A stretch of 64,000 bases of DNA from Anditalea andensis (GCF_000714815.1 NZ_JMIH01000004.1:1-64000); one strand, 5' to 3'; positions 8,124 through 18,187 are shown, counted from the first letter of the stretch. Notes: generated by a model not told the origin, from the sequence alone. Numbers and translations: made by a program.

Positions 8124-10517
8124 ATGTTAGAAAATTACATCAAGATCGCTTGGAGAAATTTGTTTAAAAACAAAACCGCCTCAGCAATTAATCTTTTAGG
8201 CTTGATAACAGGAATGACCTGTTGCCTCTTGATGGTTTTATATCTTCAATATGAATTAAGTTTCGATAAATTCCATTCCAATTCGGGTAGAATAGTAAGG
8301 GTGATCATGGAATACAGCATTGGGGACACCGAACCACAAAAAGGAAACTATACTAGTGCAAAGGTTTTGCCTGCATTCAAGGAAAATTTCCCTGAGGTAG
8401 AAAATGGCGTACGAATGATGAAGTCCAATGCTTTAGTTAAGTTTGGCGATGACATATCCCTGAATCAAAAATTTATCTTTGCCGATGCTACTTTTTTCGA
8501 GGTTTTTCCATCTTTTAAATTATTGTCCGGTGCTGAAAAGGAGGTGTTGGATGCTCCGAAAAAACTGGTAATTTCCGCCTCCACTGCCAAAAGGTATTTT
8601 GGAAATGAGGATCCTATAGGCAAAATACTCGAAATCGGGGCCAATCAGACAGATTACCTGATCACGGGGATTGTAGAAGACAATCCCTCCAATTCCCAAA
8701 TAAAATTTGATTTTATTGCAGCATTTTCTAATCTGGGACCTGAACATGAGCGAACCTACTGGAATGCCAATTACACCACTTATCTCTTACTCCAAGATGA
8801 AAACTCTATTTCCAGTCTTCAAAAAAAAATAGGGCCCTTCATGGAAAAAGAAATGGCTGACCAAGCAGGTGTTTATTTAAATTATGAATTGGAGCCGTTT
8901 ACAAAGATTCACCTCTATTCCCCACATGAGGGCTTTGAGCCAAATGGCAACATTACCTATCTATATATTATAGGAGGTATAGCATTGCTTACACTTTTAA
9001 TAGCATGTTTTACCTATATCAATCTAGGGACGGCCCGGACACTGGAAAGAGCAAAGGAGGTGGGCATACGTAAAGCAACAGGAGCAGGTAAAAGCCATGT
9101 TTTTTGGCAGTTTATAGGAGAATCCACCTTCCTTACGCTAATCGCTCTGCTTTCAAGCATTGGTTTGGTATGGCTACTGCTGCCATCATTTAATCATTTG
9201 ATCGACAGGGAACTTCCATTTGTAAGGCTTTTCCATCCTGCCGTATTATTGAGCATGTTGGTGTTGATGACTTGCATTTCCCTGCTAGCGGGAAGCTATC
9301 CTGCCATGATCCTGTCAAAATTCATCCCGGTAAAAGTCCTAAAGGGAAATTTTAAAGGTTCTCCATCGGGTATATGGCTTAAAAAATCCCTGTTTGTATT
9401 TCAGTTTATGGTCACTGTTTTTTTGATCATTGCCACATTTATCATGCAAAGGCAGATGAATTATATCCAAAACAAAAATTTAGGATATGACAGGGATCAT
9501 TCAATTATCTTAAACGCTGATCAAAAAATCCGTGAAAAGCAAGCCTTCGTCAAAGCTGAATTAAAGAAACATCCCAACATCAAAGCAGTTTCCTTTGCCT
9601 ATGAAACACCTGTAAACATCAGAGGGGGCTATTCCATGTATAGCAATAGCATGGAAGCTGCGCAATCACTAAGTGTAACTGCCAATCCCATCGATGAAGC
9701 ATACATCAGCGCTTGTGGATTAGAACTCATAGCTGGAGAAGACCTATCTATCCAGGATATTGAAAATGTATCGCATGAAGACCCTACCAAAAACACCTTC
9801 GGATTTATCATCAATGAATCCGCAGCAAACATATTAGGTTGGACAGCTGAGGAGGCTATAGGCCAAAGCCTTTTTTTGGATGAGTCCCGCCCAGGAAAGG
9901 TAAAAGGAGTGGTCAGAGATTTTCATTTTGCCTCCCTTCATAATCCTATTGCCCCATTGGTTCTATTTCCGGAAGGCTGGTCTAACATCATTATCGTAAA
10001 GACATTGGGTTATAATCTTCCGGAGACCCTCACTTTTCTGGAGGATAAATGGAAGGAAGTAGCCCCTCATAGACCTTTTTCGTATCAATTTATGGATGAA
10101 ACCTATGCCAGTCTGTATGCAAATGAAGTTAGGGTCAACAAAATTCTTAAGATATTGTCCTTTATCACCATACTCTTGGCTTGTTTGGGGCTATTTGGAC
10201 TGTCATCCTATACTTCTGAACAGCGGACAAAGGAAATAGGAATTAGAAAAGTCCTAGGTGCTTCCGTGCTCAGTTTACTGGGTTTGCTTTCTAAAGATTT
10301 CATTAAACTAGTCCTTGTAGCCATAGTAGTAGCCACACCGTTATCTATAATGGCAATGAACAGCTGGCTGCAAAATTTTGCCTACAAAATTGAGGTGCAT
10401 TGGTGGATGTACTTAGCTGCGGGTATAGTAGCTTTATTCATAGCTTTATTGACCGTAAGTGGTCAAGCTTTTCGTGCAGCGGTAGCCAATCCGGTACGTA
10501 ACTTAAAAACTGAATAG
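8124..10517 (+). CDS. MacB/FtsX-type ABC transporter permease (duplicated form)
   Basis: A 797-residue inner-membrane permease. One span lies near residue 20-42, followed by a MacB periplasmic core domain (~50-245), three spans (~285-400) with the FtsX signature KEVGIRKATGAGKSH, one more span near 430, a second periplasmic domain (~460-670) and three C-terminal spans with KEIGIRKVLGASVLS. The internal duplication of core plus FtsX domain is typical of the large orphan permeases abundant in Cytophagales and Acidobacteria. These lack an ATPase next door, and none is present here. Likely role is mechanotransmission or export, substrate unknown. A homologue lies at 15,611 and a dead one at 2,864-3,235. 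Confidence 0.92.
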   Translation: MLENYIKIAWRNLFKNKTASAINLLGLITGMTCCLLMVLYLQYELSFDKFHSNSGRIVRVIMEYSIGDTEPQKGNYTSAKVLPAFKENFPEVENGVRMMKSNALVKFGDDISLNQKFIFADATFFEVFPSFKLLSGAEKEVLDAPKKLVISASTAKRYFGNEDPIGKILEIGANQTDYLITGIVEDNPSNSQIKFDFIAAFSNLGPEHERTYWNANYTTYLLLQDENSISSLQKKIGPFMEKEMADQAGVYLNYELEPFTKIHLYSPHEGFEPNGNITYLYIIGGIALLTLLIACFTYINLGTARTLERAKEVGIRKATGAGKSHVFWQFIGESTFLTLIALLSSIGLVWLLLPSFNHLIDRELPFVRLFHPAVLLSMLVLMTCISLLAGSYPAMILSKFIPVKVLKGNFKGSPSGIWLKKSLFVFQFMVTVFLIIATFIMQRQMNYIQNKNLGYDRDHSIILNADQKIREKQAFVKAELKKHPNIKAVSFAYETPVNIRGGYSMYSNSMEAAQSLSVTANPIDEAYISACGLELIAGEDLSIQDIENVSHEDPTKNTFGFIINESAANILGWTAEEAIGQSLFLDESRPGKVKGVVRDFHFASLHNPIAPLVLFPEGWSNIIIVKTLGYNLPETLTFLEDKWKEVAPHRPFSYQFMDETYASLYANEVRVNKILKILSFITILLACLGLFGLSSYTSEQRTKEIGIRKVLGASVLSLLGLLSKDFIKLVLVAIVVATPLSIMAMNSWLQNFAYKIEVHWWMYLAAGIVALFIALLTVSGQAFRAAVANPVRNLKTE

Positions 10518-11314
10518 TATACTTACGAGGTCTTCATGACCTCCCATCTACCCTAGTCACATCGAGGCGGTACCTAGTAAATGTCTCTGCGAAGGATTTT
10601 GAACACTGAGCTGAGATTTCTGCGCTTCCTCCTCCAGGTACTAAAATGAATATAGATACCGTTTGGTGGTACTGGCTGATACGGCCTAAAACGTATACCA
10701 AAAATTTCAACCCCGTTCAGGCTTGCCAAAAACAATGGTCCCCTTAAGGGGTAGGACTTTGAAAGCATAAATATCGTCATAGCATTCTATGTGTTTCTTA
10801 AAAATATGGGATGGTAAGGGCGGCTTATAGGGGATACTTCTGAATGTACCCTCTACCGATCCCTTACACCAGGCCAAAGACCTCCTACCACAGTACATCC
10901 CTTTGACCGAAACTTAGTGTAGCGGAATCCTATATGTACACCCATTGAACATCCCAGCTACCGGAGTGGAGAAATCTCTTATACGGATTAACATGGCGTT
11001 GTTAAAGTTTCTACTTATAGCTGGTAGCAAGGAAGTCTTAAAATGCGACCGTCCATTCGGTCAGAAAGTCGGCGTATCCTATATTTAAAATCGGGATATT
11101 TATGGCTAAGCATAGAAAAAAATAAGTATTTTTATACTGCCTCACTCTTATATACCATAGCAGCCCCACAAGCCGTTTTATGATAGCTTCAGACACGGTG
11201 CATGACCAAACAGAAATTCCAAAGAGCTGAAGAAATAAAGGGAAACATATTAGATATAGGGGGTAATTTAAGTATTATAAAGACATCCAGGCATTGAATG
11301 ATTAAATGGGCAAT
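10518..11314. other. long gap with repeat debris, no intact gene
   Basis: About 800 bases without a credible gene. Two short minus-strand frames (10,574-10,898) are open but carry no recognisable domain. A REP-like palindrome pair sits at 10,708-10,751. Near 10,965 GGAGTGGAGAAATCTCTT resembles a phrase in the gap at 21,940, suggesting a short interspersed repeat. GACCG and CGGTC form a small inverted repeat at 11,047-11,062. Confidence 0.45.
10708..10751. repeat. REP-like palindrome pair
   Basis: CAACCCCGTTCAGGCTTG (a decayed copy of a CAACCCC...GGGGTTG hairpin) is followed 14 bases later by the perfect palindrome CCCCTTAAGGGG. The same design, in better condition, is at 18,662-18,751. Confidence 0.55.
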
Positions 11315-12241
11315 ATGAAACGCATATATCTATTGATACTATTACATATTATTTTCCAAAACACCTATGGACAGACGTTTGAGAAAGTCTCGTTTAATGA
11401 CAAAGATCCTGAGGATTACTACATCTTACTTAAACCTTCAGATAAAGAGATAAAAGGTGTGTTAGTCCTCTTACCCGGATATGGAGAAATGCCTGAAAAC
11501 ATTTTTCCTGAATCAAAATTATTTAATGTTGCTTACGGAAATGGCATACTGACTATGGCAATAGCAGGGGGCCAAAAAATTTACGCGGATGAATCCGTAG
11601 TGGATAAAATAAACCGTGGTTTATATGACCTTTTAGAAAAAAACCCATCACTGGACAAAACCAAATTTCTAATAGGCGGGTTTTCGGCAGGCGGTACTAT
11701 TTCTTTAAGGTATGTGGAGTTTTGCAAAGAAAATCCTTCCCGATTTCCAATTGTTCCCAAAGGGGTGTTTACCGTTGACTCACCCATTGATCTTTTTGAT
11801 ATTTGGAATTACTTCCATAGAGAGATTGAAAAAAACTATTCTTCTGCCGGGGTATTTGAGGCAAACCAGGTGATAGAAATTATGAAAAGGGAAATAGGCA
11901 CCCCTGAAACGAATGCAGAAAGATATGACCGACTGACTCCATTTAATTCAAATCTTAAAAGTCTCGGCAATGAAAAATTTTTATTGGATGTTCCTGTAAG
12001 ACTCTATAAGGACATAGATGTTGAATGGCAATTGAAAGAAAGGAGAAGAAGTTTGTACGACACAAACCAATTAACAGCTTCCGAACTAATCAATCGATTA
12101 CTATTAAATGGTAATGACAAAGCAGAATTTAAGACCGCTAAAGTTCCTGGCTACAGAAGCAGTGGACTCAGACATCCCCATTCATGGTCGATTGTAGATG
12201 AGGTTGAATTTATTCAATGGACTTTAAGATTATTCGACTAA
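11315..12241 (+). CDS. secreted alpha/beta hydrolase
   Basis: The ATG at 11,315 is preferred over one nine bases upstream because it starts a clean signal peptide (MKRIYLLILLHIIF... ending YGQ). The mature protein of about 285 residues has an alpha/beta-hydrolase fold: oxyanion-side VLLPGYGEMP near residue 50, nucleophile elbow GGFSAGG near 118-124, VDSPID near 148, and a C-terminal His in LRHPHSW. This suggests a periplasmic esterase or lipase-like enzyme; substrate is unknown. It is monocistronic and faces the DUF1801 gene convergently, with a short T-rich intergenic segment between them. Confidence 0.8.
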   Translation: MKRIYLLILLHIIFQNTYGQTFEKVSFNDKDPEDYYILLKPSDKEIKGVLVLLPGYGEMPENIFPESKLFNVAYGNGILTMAIAGGQKIYADESVVDKINRGLYDLLEKNPSLDKTKFLIGGFSAGGTISLRYVEFCKENPSRFPIVPKGVFTVDSPIDLFDIWNYFHREIEKNYSSAGVFEANQVIEIMKREIGTPETNAERYDRLTPFNSNLKSLGNEKFLLDVPVRLYKDIDVEWQLKERRRSLYDTNQLTASELINRLLLNGNDKAEFKTAKVPGYRSSGLRHPHSWSIVDEVEFIQWTLRLFD

Positions 12242-12389
12242 AATCCAACCCTATATATTTCCAAATAAATTGATATATAACGGAAACTCCCGCGCATTAC
12301 AGCTATGATGCTGGGCTGCTTTTTTTATATTTTGCAATTGTAAAATGTCTAAAACAGGTATTAATGTTTAGTCAATAACCAGGTCTCTG

Positions 12390-13034
12390 TTATCTGCTTT
12401 TATATTGATCATGTAGACCTATACCGTTTAAAATTTGATTTTTTAATTTTTCTATTCTTCCCCTTCTTGTCTGCGCCTGTTTGGGTTGGGAAAAATGGAT
12501 GATGTATCCCCTCTGCCGTCCCGGAGTTAAATTATAAAAGGCTTTTTTAAATACCGGGTCAGATTCGAAGGCCTGCTGGAGCTCATCAGGAATCGGTTCT
12601 GGCCTAGCCTTAATTGCTACCTTCATGCCGCTTTCTTCAATACCTATAGCCTCATGGATGTAAGCCTTCAAAACCTCCTGGACTCTTTCAATGTCCTCTT
12701 CCCGGGTGAATTTGATAATTCTGCCGGACTGAACATTTCCTTGCTGCTGGAGCATTTTATGTGTGTCAGATAATAATGCCCCTTTAAAAAATCCCATGAT
12801 GGCACCGTCCTTCAATACTCCAACCGAGACAATATTTTTTCCAAGATGGGTATATACGGGTGAGCCCCATTTTATTTCCTCTTTCAGCCCCGTTTCCAAA
12901 ACTATCTGCCTGAGCAGTTCTATAGCTGTTCTCCAACTATTGACTTTGCACAGGGATGTGCCGCCATATTTGCACCGCATGCAGCCATCAATGAGGTATT
13001 TATCCACCTGGGGGTTCATCTCAATTTTCATCAT
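12390..13034 (-). CDS. DUF1801 / YdeI-OmdA family protein
   Basis: A 214-residue soluble protein with two parts. Residues ~30-130 carry the DUF1801 pattern (EIKWGSPVYTHLGKNIVSV, MGFFKGALLSD), and the C-terminal ~60 residues carry the YdeI/OmdA signature (LTPGRQRGYIIHFSQPKQ, then TRRGRIEK). YdeI-like proteins are linked to bacteriocin protection in other bacteria; the molecular activity is unclear. It starts 14 bases inside the end of the DoxX gene, so it is the last gene of the ArsR-SRPBCC-DoxX operon and is translationally coupled to it. Confidence 0.88.
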   Translation of the reverse strand: MMKIEMNPQVDKYLIDGCMRCKYGGTSLCKVNSWRTAIELLRQIVLETGLKEEIKWGSPVYTHLGKNIVSVGVLKDGAIMGFFKGALLSDTHKMLQQQGNVQSGRIIKFTREEDIERVQEVLKAYIHEAIGIEESGMKVAIKARPEPIPDELQQAFESDPVFKKAFYNLTPGRQRGYIIHFSQPKQAQTRRGRIEKLKNQILNGIGLHDQYKSR

Positions 13035-13410
13035 CAGGGGAAGCTAACTTTCTGGTTAAGGGTCTGAAATACCAAGATACAAAGATCAGGAGGAGTATCA
13101 AAGCTGGGCCGAAAAATTCATAGGCTTCATCTCCTACTGCCAGATGGGAAAAAACCGCCCCGGACATCAGTAAGAAGAACCCGGCATAGGCCCACTCTTT
13201 GAGCCTTGGGAAACCTGGAACTAATACCGCCACTGTACCAAGAAGCTTCCATATGCCGATGATGGACACAAAATAGGATGGATAGCCCAGCATATTCATT
13301 TTGACCATTTCCTCGTCCAAGTGTACCACTTGAACTATACCGGTAGAAGCCATTCCCAAACATAACCAAATGGTGGACACCCAATAAATAATTTTGCCTT
13401 TCTTTTTCAT
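13021..13410 (-). CDS. DoxX-like membrane protein
   Basis: A 129-residue protein with four predicted spans (residues ~9-27, ~43-61, ~72-89 and ~98-116), the standard size and topology of DoxX/DoxD-like proteins. GIWKLLGTVAVLVPG and LKEWAYAGF are typical of the family, whose members often accompany stress regulators. Biochemical role is uncertain. It lies 10 bases downstream of the SRPBCC gene and overlaps the next gene, so it belongs to the four-gene minus-strand operon controlled by the ArsR-type regulator. Confidence 0.88.
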   Translation of the reverse strand: MKKKGKIIYWVSTIWLCLGMASTGIVQVVHLDEEMVKMNMLGYPSYFVSIIGIWKLLGTVAVLVPGFPRLKEWAYAGFFLLMSGAVFSHLAVGDEAYEFFGPALILLLIFVSWYFRPLTRKLASPDDEN

Positions 13411-13420
13411 TTCAAAGGAA

Positions 13421-13888
13421 TTACAACTTTTTTTCGATTATATTTTGTAACCTTAAGTGCGCCATATTAATGCCCTGGACAAATGGAAGCTTGAGCATAT
13501 TGTCCCTATCTTCTATAGACTTGAATATGATTTTCATATTCAGTCTGCTGGCTCGTGGATGAATAGGTTCAAAATCCAGAAATTCCAACTGAACAGGAAA
13601 GCCTGTATTTTCCATTTCAAAGGTGCGGATGATGTTTTGGTTTTCTATGACCTGATGGATGGTCCCGTTTGCTCTGAACAGCACTTGGCCATGTTTATCC
13701 CTGGTTTCAAACCGGTAAGATCCGTGGGTTTTGTTTTCCAGATTAAGGACCCTGTTGCCCATCCATTGTTCTATCAGATCGGCCTTAGTATAGGCCATAT
13801 AAAGTAATTCGACGGGAAGGTCAAAAGTTCGGGTAATGATTATTTCCTGAACCCCTTTTTGTGCATTTACAATGGTTTTCCCTTCCAT
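13421..13888 (-). CDS. SRPBCC (AHSA1-like) domain protein
   Basis: A 155-residue START-like protein. ITRTFDLPVELLYMAYT near the N-terminus, the LIEQWMG segment and GSYRFETRDKHGQ form the usual AHSA1/SRPBCC pattern, a helix-grip fold that binds hydrophobic ligands. It is separated from the ArsR gene by four bases. The ArsR plus SRPBCC pairing is very common in bacteria and is generally co-regulated. Ligand and role are not known. Confidence 0.9.
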   Translation of the reverse strand: MEGKTIVNAQKGVQEIIITRTFDLPVELLYMAYTKADLIEQWMGNRVLNLENKTHGSYRFETRDKHGQVLFRANGTIHQVIENQNIIRTFEMENTGFPVQLEFLDFEPIHPRASRLNMKIIFKSIEDRDNMLKLPFVQGINMAHLRLQNIIEKKL

Positions 13889-13892
13889 ATGT

Positions 13893-14216
13893 CTATTTTT
13901 TAGATGGATAAGATTTCATCACCTGTTCTAATTTATTAAACCTTTCATCCCATAGCCTCCTGAAAGGCTCAATAAAATCTTCAATTTCTTTTATTTTATC
14001 AGCATTGAGATGATATAAGATCTCCCTCCCCTGTTGCTCCTGGTTTACCAATCGGCATTCTGTCAGTATCTGAAGGTGTTTGGAAACAGTCGGTCTGGCT
14101 GTATCAAAATTTGATGCAATGCTCCCTGCTGTCAGTGACTGGGTAGCCAATAATATAAGAATGGCCCTCCTCGTAGGATCTGATATGGCCTGAAACACAT
14201 CTCTTCTGGACTTCAT
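13893..14216 (-). CDS. ArsR-family winged-helix repressor
   Basis: A 107-residue regulator of the ArsR class. The recognition region reads [19 protein letters not shown], then [11 protein letters not shown] and the wing [12 protein letters not shown]. No Cys-rich metal site is visible, so it is more like the non-metal ArsR proteins paired with SRPBCC genes. A GTG directly precedes the ATG at 14,216; the ATG is chosen as the better start. Two near-identical palindromes lie immediately upstream, the first only three bases from the ATG. This implies a very short leader and tight autorepression of the four-gene operon. Confidence 0.92.
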   Translation of the reverse strand: MKSRRDVFQAISDPTRRAILILLATQSLTAGSIASNFDTARPTVSKHLQILTECRLVNQEQQGREILYHLNADKIKEIEDFIEPFRRLWDERFNKLEQVMKSYPSKK

Positions 14217-14219
14217 CAC

Positions 14220-14261
14220 GTAGTCATTTGACTACAAATATAAATGAAGTCATATAACTAC
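14220..14261. promoter_or_regulatory. tandem palindromic operators of the ArsR operon
   Basis: Site 1 (14,220-14,235) is GTAGTCATTTGACTAC, with perfect 7-base arms. Site 2 (14,246-14,261) is GAAGTCATATAACTAC, a close copy. Centres are 26 bases apart. They sit between the divergent ArsR and alpha/beta-hydrolase genes and may control both. Repressor identity is inferred from position. Confidence 0.75.
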
Positions 14262-14331
14262 GCAAATTTTATCAATCTTTTGTATCTTCACCGCTAAACA
14301 TTTTAAAGTGAACCATATAAAAGAATATCCC

Positions 14332-15255
14332 ATGCTGATCAGCCTATATAGCCAAAGGAATATAAAACTGGCGTTGCCCCCTGTAGCTTTGTTTATGATC
14401 TGCTTATTATTTTCACTACCATCCTTTGGCCAGCAAAGACAACAGGGCGTTATAGAAGATGGGGGGACGGGTCCCTTCCATGCCATCATGGAAATGGATC
14501 CCACATTACCCACCCATACTCTATTCAGACCTCAGAACCTCTACCCTTTTGGCGAAAGGGATAAATTACCGATCATAGCATGGGGAAATGGAGCCTGTGC
14601 CAACTCTCCTTGGGAACATGTCAACTTCTTAAATGAGGTAGCCTCTCATGGATTTCTGGTGGTGGCCATAGGCCCTATGCCCGGGGAAGGGGACAAGAGA
14701 GAAGAAAAGTCTCTAAGTTCCCTTTTGATCGATGCCATCGACTGGGCTATTGCGCAGAATGAAGATCCGGAAAGCCCTTTTTTTGGAAAGATAGATACTT
14801 CCAATATATCTGTAAGCGGCATGTCCTGCGGTGGACTGCAAGCTTTGGAAGCCGCCCCTGACCCCAGAGTAACTACAACAGTCATCTGCAACAGTGGAGT
14901 CCTTCCCGATACAGGTCAGGGGAGGACAGGAATGCCAGATATTGATAAAGCCCATCTGAAAAAACTGCATTCCCCTACCCTGTATTTATTAGGGGGTGAA
15001 TCTGATATTGCCTATAATAATGGAATGGATGATTTCAACAGGATAGATCATGTTCCCATAGTGGTAGCCAATATGGATGTAGGCCATGGAGGAACCTATG
15101 CGCAGCCAAACGGAGGGGAATTTGCCCGGGTAGCTACTGCATGGTATTTATGGCAACTAAAGAAAGATGAGAAAGCCGGTAAATTGTTTACGGGCACTCA
15201 TGCAGGGCTATCACAGGCTTCAGAATGGAAGATGGAAAAGAAAAATATGTTTTAA
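14332..15255 (+). CDS. secreted alpha/beta hydrolase (chlorophyllase/cutinase-like)
   Basis: About 307 residues from the ATG at 14,332; a GTG 24 bases upstream is an alternative and both precede the same signal peptide (ALPPVALFMICLLFSLPSFG). The mature enzyme shows IIAWGNGAC near the oxyanion site, GFLVVAIGPMPG, the nucleophile elbow VSGMSCGG, YLLGGESDIAY with an acidic residue, and a C-terminal His in MDVGHGG. This order fits the dienelactone-hydrolase/chlorophyllase/cutinase-like serine esterases. The Cys-Gly after the nucleophile is unusual. It is divergent from the ArsR operon and could share its operators. Confidence 0.82.
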   Translation: MLISLYSQRNIKLALPPVALFMICLLFSLPSFGQQRQQGVIEDGGTGPFHAIMEMDPTLPTHTLFRPQNLYPFGERDKLPIIAWGNGACANSPWEHVNFLNEVASHGFLVVAIGPMPGEGDKREEKSLSSLLIDAIDWAIAQNEDPESPFFGKIDTSNISVSGMSCGGLQALEAAPDPRVTTTVICNSGVLPDTGQGRTGMPDIDKAHLKKLHSPTLYLLGGESDIAYNNGMDDFNRIDHVPIVVANMDVGHGGTYAQPNGGEFARVATAWYLWQLKKDEKAGKLFTGTHAGLSQASEWKMEKKNMF

Positions 15256-15610
15256 AGATAGAACATTCTCATTTTACCCTGCAAAAGTCCCTTTATAACA
15301 CTTTACTATAAAGTTTAAAAACATGGCTATGAACCTATATTTCATTATTTATGCGTGACATATAATAATTTGTACAGACATGTTTCCAAAAAAATAATGA
15401 ACTGCCCCCTAATAGCGGAACCTATTCTTATTCAAGTAATGACACATGAAGGGAAGAAACAATTCGGTAAAATCAAATTCGCCCGAAAGCGGACGATATT
15501 GCCCGATTTGGATATTCCACAAAAGATGTAATCCTGCCATTCTTCGTTTTTTGCTACATTTTTGATGGCATTAATGTGGTTCATGTGCGGTGGAATAATT
15601 AATTTTCTAA
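15256..15610. other. gap without gene
   Basis: No open frame of interest. Around 15,470-15,510 there is a CCCGAAAGCGGACG phrase with imperfect inverted symmetry upstream of the permease start; a regulatory role is possible but unsupported. The remainder is AT-rich leader. Confidence 0.4.
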
Positions 15611-18031
15611 ATGCTCAAAACCTACTTTAAAATTGCCTGGCGTTCCCTCTTCCGCAGCAAATGGATCGGAGTGATCAATATATCTGGACTCATCATAGGG
15701 ATAACGGCCGCTTTGATGTTGTTCTTGGTGGTGCGATATGAACTAAGCTATGACAAGTTTCATACTCATTTTTCACAAATCTATCGTATAGTCACCCATG
15801 ATAACTATGAAAACATCACTGACTACACATCAGGAGTGGCCTACCCTGTACCAGATGCTTTGATGGCCGACAAGCTCAATTTTAAAGAAGTAGTACCCGT
15901 GATTTCTCACCATGATGTGCAGGTCAATATATTGAAAGAAAACAGTGTAGACCATTTAGAGAAATATAAAACCGGGCAGCTGTTTTTCTCCACATCTGCA
16001 TATCCCCTACTTTTTGATCTGGAGTTTAAAGCAGGAAGCGCAGACTTACTTGATCAGCCTGACAATGTTCTGCTTACACAATCAGAAGCTGACCGATTTT
16101 TTGGAAGCTGGGAAACTGCCCAGGGCAAAGTGCTTCAACTGACCAACGGAGTGACTTTGATGGTGGGAGCAGTGGTGGCGGATATACCGGAAAACAGCAA
16201 TTTCAAATTTGACATAATGGTTTCCTATGAAACCCTCCGCTCTCATAAAGATGAATTTGGGTATGACCTAGAGGAATGGGGAAGTACCGGCAGTAATTTC
16301 CAAGTATATGTGTTGATGGATCAAGATGAAGACCTTAATGTAGCTCAAACCCAATTGGAAGGTTTTTCCAAAAAGTTTTTTGAAGGTAGGGGAACATCTG
16401 TCAGGACCCATCACTTGCAAGCTATGAGCGACATCCATTTCGATCCGATCTTTGAACCGCTCAGCGGAAAGCTGATCCGAAAATCCACCATTCAGACCTT
16501 GATTATTGTTGGTATTTTTATTCTAATCATGGCTTCAATCAACTTTGTCAACCTCAGTACTTCTCAGTCCATAGGAAGAAGCAAAGAAATCGGCGTCCGT
16601 AAAGTCATGGGTAGTTCTACATTTCAAATAGCCGTGCTATCTTTTGGAGAAACCTTCCTGACTGTAGTAATAGCCTCTTTGATGTCTTTTGGCTTAGCCC
16701 ATATTTTGCTCCCATTTTTGGACAAAATCGCAGATGTGCCGGACACCATCAGTTTTCTGAATCCAGACATCCTATTATTTATGTTTTCTTTAGTGTTGAT
16801 TCTGACCTTGCTTTCCGGATTTTACCCTGCACTGATCATATCAAAATTCCAGCCGGTTAAGGCATTGAAGACCAGGTTTCTGGCAGCAGAGATCGGCGGA
16901 GTCTCCATACGCCGGAGCTTGGTAGTACTCCAGTTTGCCATTGCCCAGATACTTATGATCGGAACAGTGATAGCCATCCGGCAGATGAACCTGATTCAGG
17001 ATACCGATCTTGGCTTTAATAAAGAGGCTATTTATTTTATAGAAGTGCCCTCAGACAATCACAATAATGTACGCATAGAAGGGTTTAAGCAGGAATTATT
17101 GACCATCTCCGGCATTAAAGGAGCTAGTCTCGCATCTGATGTACCTTCTTCAGGAAACAACTCCGCCTCCAATTTTTATTTTGATAACAAAAATGAAGAT
17201 GTCACCTTTCCTGCTTTCCTGAAGTTTGCAGATGCAGCTTATTTTGATTTGTATGAAATGGAATTTTCGGCTGGCCAAGGTTACCCCCTAAGTGATACGA
17301 TCAGGAATGTGGTGATCAATGAGGCGATGGCCAGGAAGCTATTAATACCATCTCCCGAGGAAGCTATCGGAAAGACCATCCGGCTGGGAGGTAGCGGGAA
17401 TTGGGTACCCATAACCGGGGTGGTGAAAGACTTTACGGTCAATTCTCTTCGGGAAGAAATCAAACAGTTGGTGATTACAACAGAGAAATCAAATTACAGC
17501 CAAGTGGCTGTTCGGCTGGACAATACATCAGACAAATCTACAATGAGTGCCATCCAGGATAAATTTACGAAAATATATCCTGAGCAGATTTACAGTGCAG
17601 GTTTCTTGGATGAGTCTATTGCCGCATTTTACGAAAGTGAGCAGAAGCTAGCTTTGGTTTACAAGATTTTTGCTGTCTTAGCTATTCTGATTTCCTGCAT
17701 TGGTCTGTATGGATTGGTTTCTTTTATGGTAGGCCAAAAAGTCAAAGAAATCGGTATCAGAAAAGTGCTTGGTGCTTCTATCACCCAGATTACAGTGATG
17801 CTATCTAAAGAATTTATCCTGATGGTAGTTTTGGCATTCCTGATTGCCATCCCATTGGCATATTTTATGGTGCAGGAATGGCTGGCATCTTTTGCTTACA
17901 AAACGCCGATTTCAATTGGCTTATTCCTATCGGTCATGGTGATGTCTCTGCTCATTACGGCTTTTACGGTGGGATCTAAGGCCATTCGTGCCGCCATGGC
18001 TAATCCCGTGGATAGTTTGACTGATGAGTAA
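15611..18031 (+). CDS. MacB/FtsX-type ABC transporter permease (duplicated form)
   Basis: An 806-residue membrane protein with the same architecture as the permease at 8,124. An N-terminal span (~20-42) is followed by a MacB core domain, three spans with the FtsX signature KEIGVRKVMGSSTFQ near residue 330, a second periplasmic domain (~450-680) and three final spans with KEIGIRKVLGASITQ. The conserved W--SFAYKTPIS segment and a basic C-terminus (AANPVDSL-like: MANPVDSLTDE) are present. There is no adjacent ATPase. The two copies are clearly related but not recent duplicates, since most positions differ. Function is probably conformational coupling or export with an unlinked MacB-type ATPase. 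Confidence 0.92.
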   Translation: MLKTYFKIAWRSLFRSKWIGVINISGLIIGITAALMLFLVVRYELSYDKFHTHFSQIYRIVTHDNYENITDYTSGVAYPVPDALMADKLNFKEVVPVISHHDVQVNILKENSVDHLEKYKTGQLFFSTSAYPLLFDLEFKAGSADLLDQPDNVLLTQSEADRFFGSWETAQGKVLQLTNGVTLMVGAVVADIPENSNFKFDIMVSYETLRSHKDEFGYDLEEWGSTGSNFQVYVLMDQDEDLNVAQTQLEGFSKKFFEGRGTSVRTHHLQAMSDIHFDPIFEPLSGKLIRKSTIQTLIIVGIFILIMASINFVNLSTSQSIGRSKEIGVRKVMGSSTFQIAVLSFGETFLTVVIASLMSFGLAHILLPFLDKIADVPDTISFLNPDILLFMFSLVLILTLLSGFYPALIISKFQPVKALKTRFLAAEIGGVSIRRSLVVLQFAIAQILMIGTVIAIRQMNLIQDTDLGFNKEAIYFIEVPSDNHNNVRIEGFKQELLTISGIKGASLASDVPSSGNNSASNFYFDNKNEDVTFPAFLKFADAAYFDLYEMEFSAGQGYPLSDTIRNVVINEAMARKLLIPSPEEAIGKTIRLGGSGNWVPITGVVKDFTVNSLREEIKQLVITTEKSNYSQVAVRLDNTSDKSTMSAIQDKFTKIYPEQIYSAGFLDESIAAFYESEQKLALVYKIFAVLAILISCIGLYGLVSFMVGQKVKEIGIRKVLGASITQITVMLSKEFILMVVLAFLIAIPLAYFMVQEWLASFAYKTPISIGLFLSVMVMSLLITAFTVGSKAIRAAMANPVDSLTDE

Positions 18032-18187
18032 AAGGCTTTAAAAACTTTATAAGCATGAAATTCTGAATGACGGCAATAATACTCCAACATACTCCTGTTT
18101 GTAGTCTATCGGCTTCTATTTCGTGGCATTTAGTGCATAGGTAACTTACCTAATTAAATTGCTTTTCAGCTGTTTCGGTCCATTGAA

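Noticed and set aside
10574-10898. Two minus-strand frames as a gene
   Set aside because: Composition and lack of motifs suggest chance; the region is rich in repeat debris.
8124-18031. Recent tandem duplication of the two large permeases
   Set aside because: They share architecture and short signatures only; most residues differ, so they are old paralogues.
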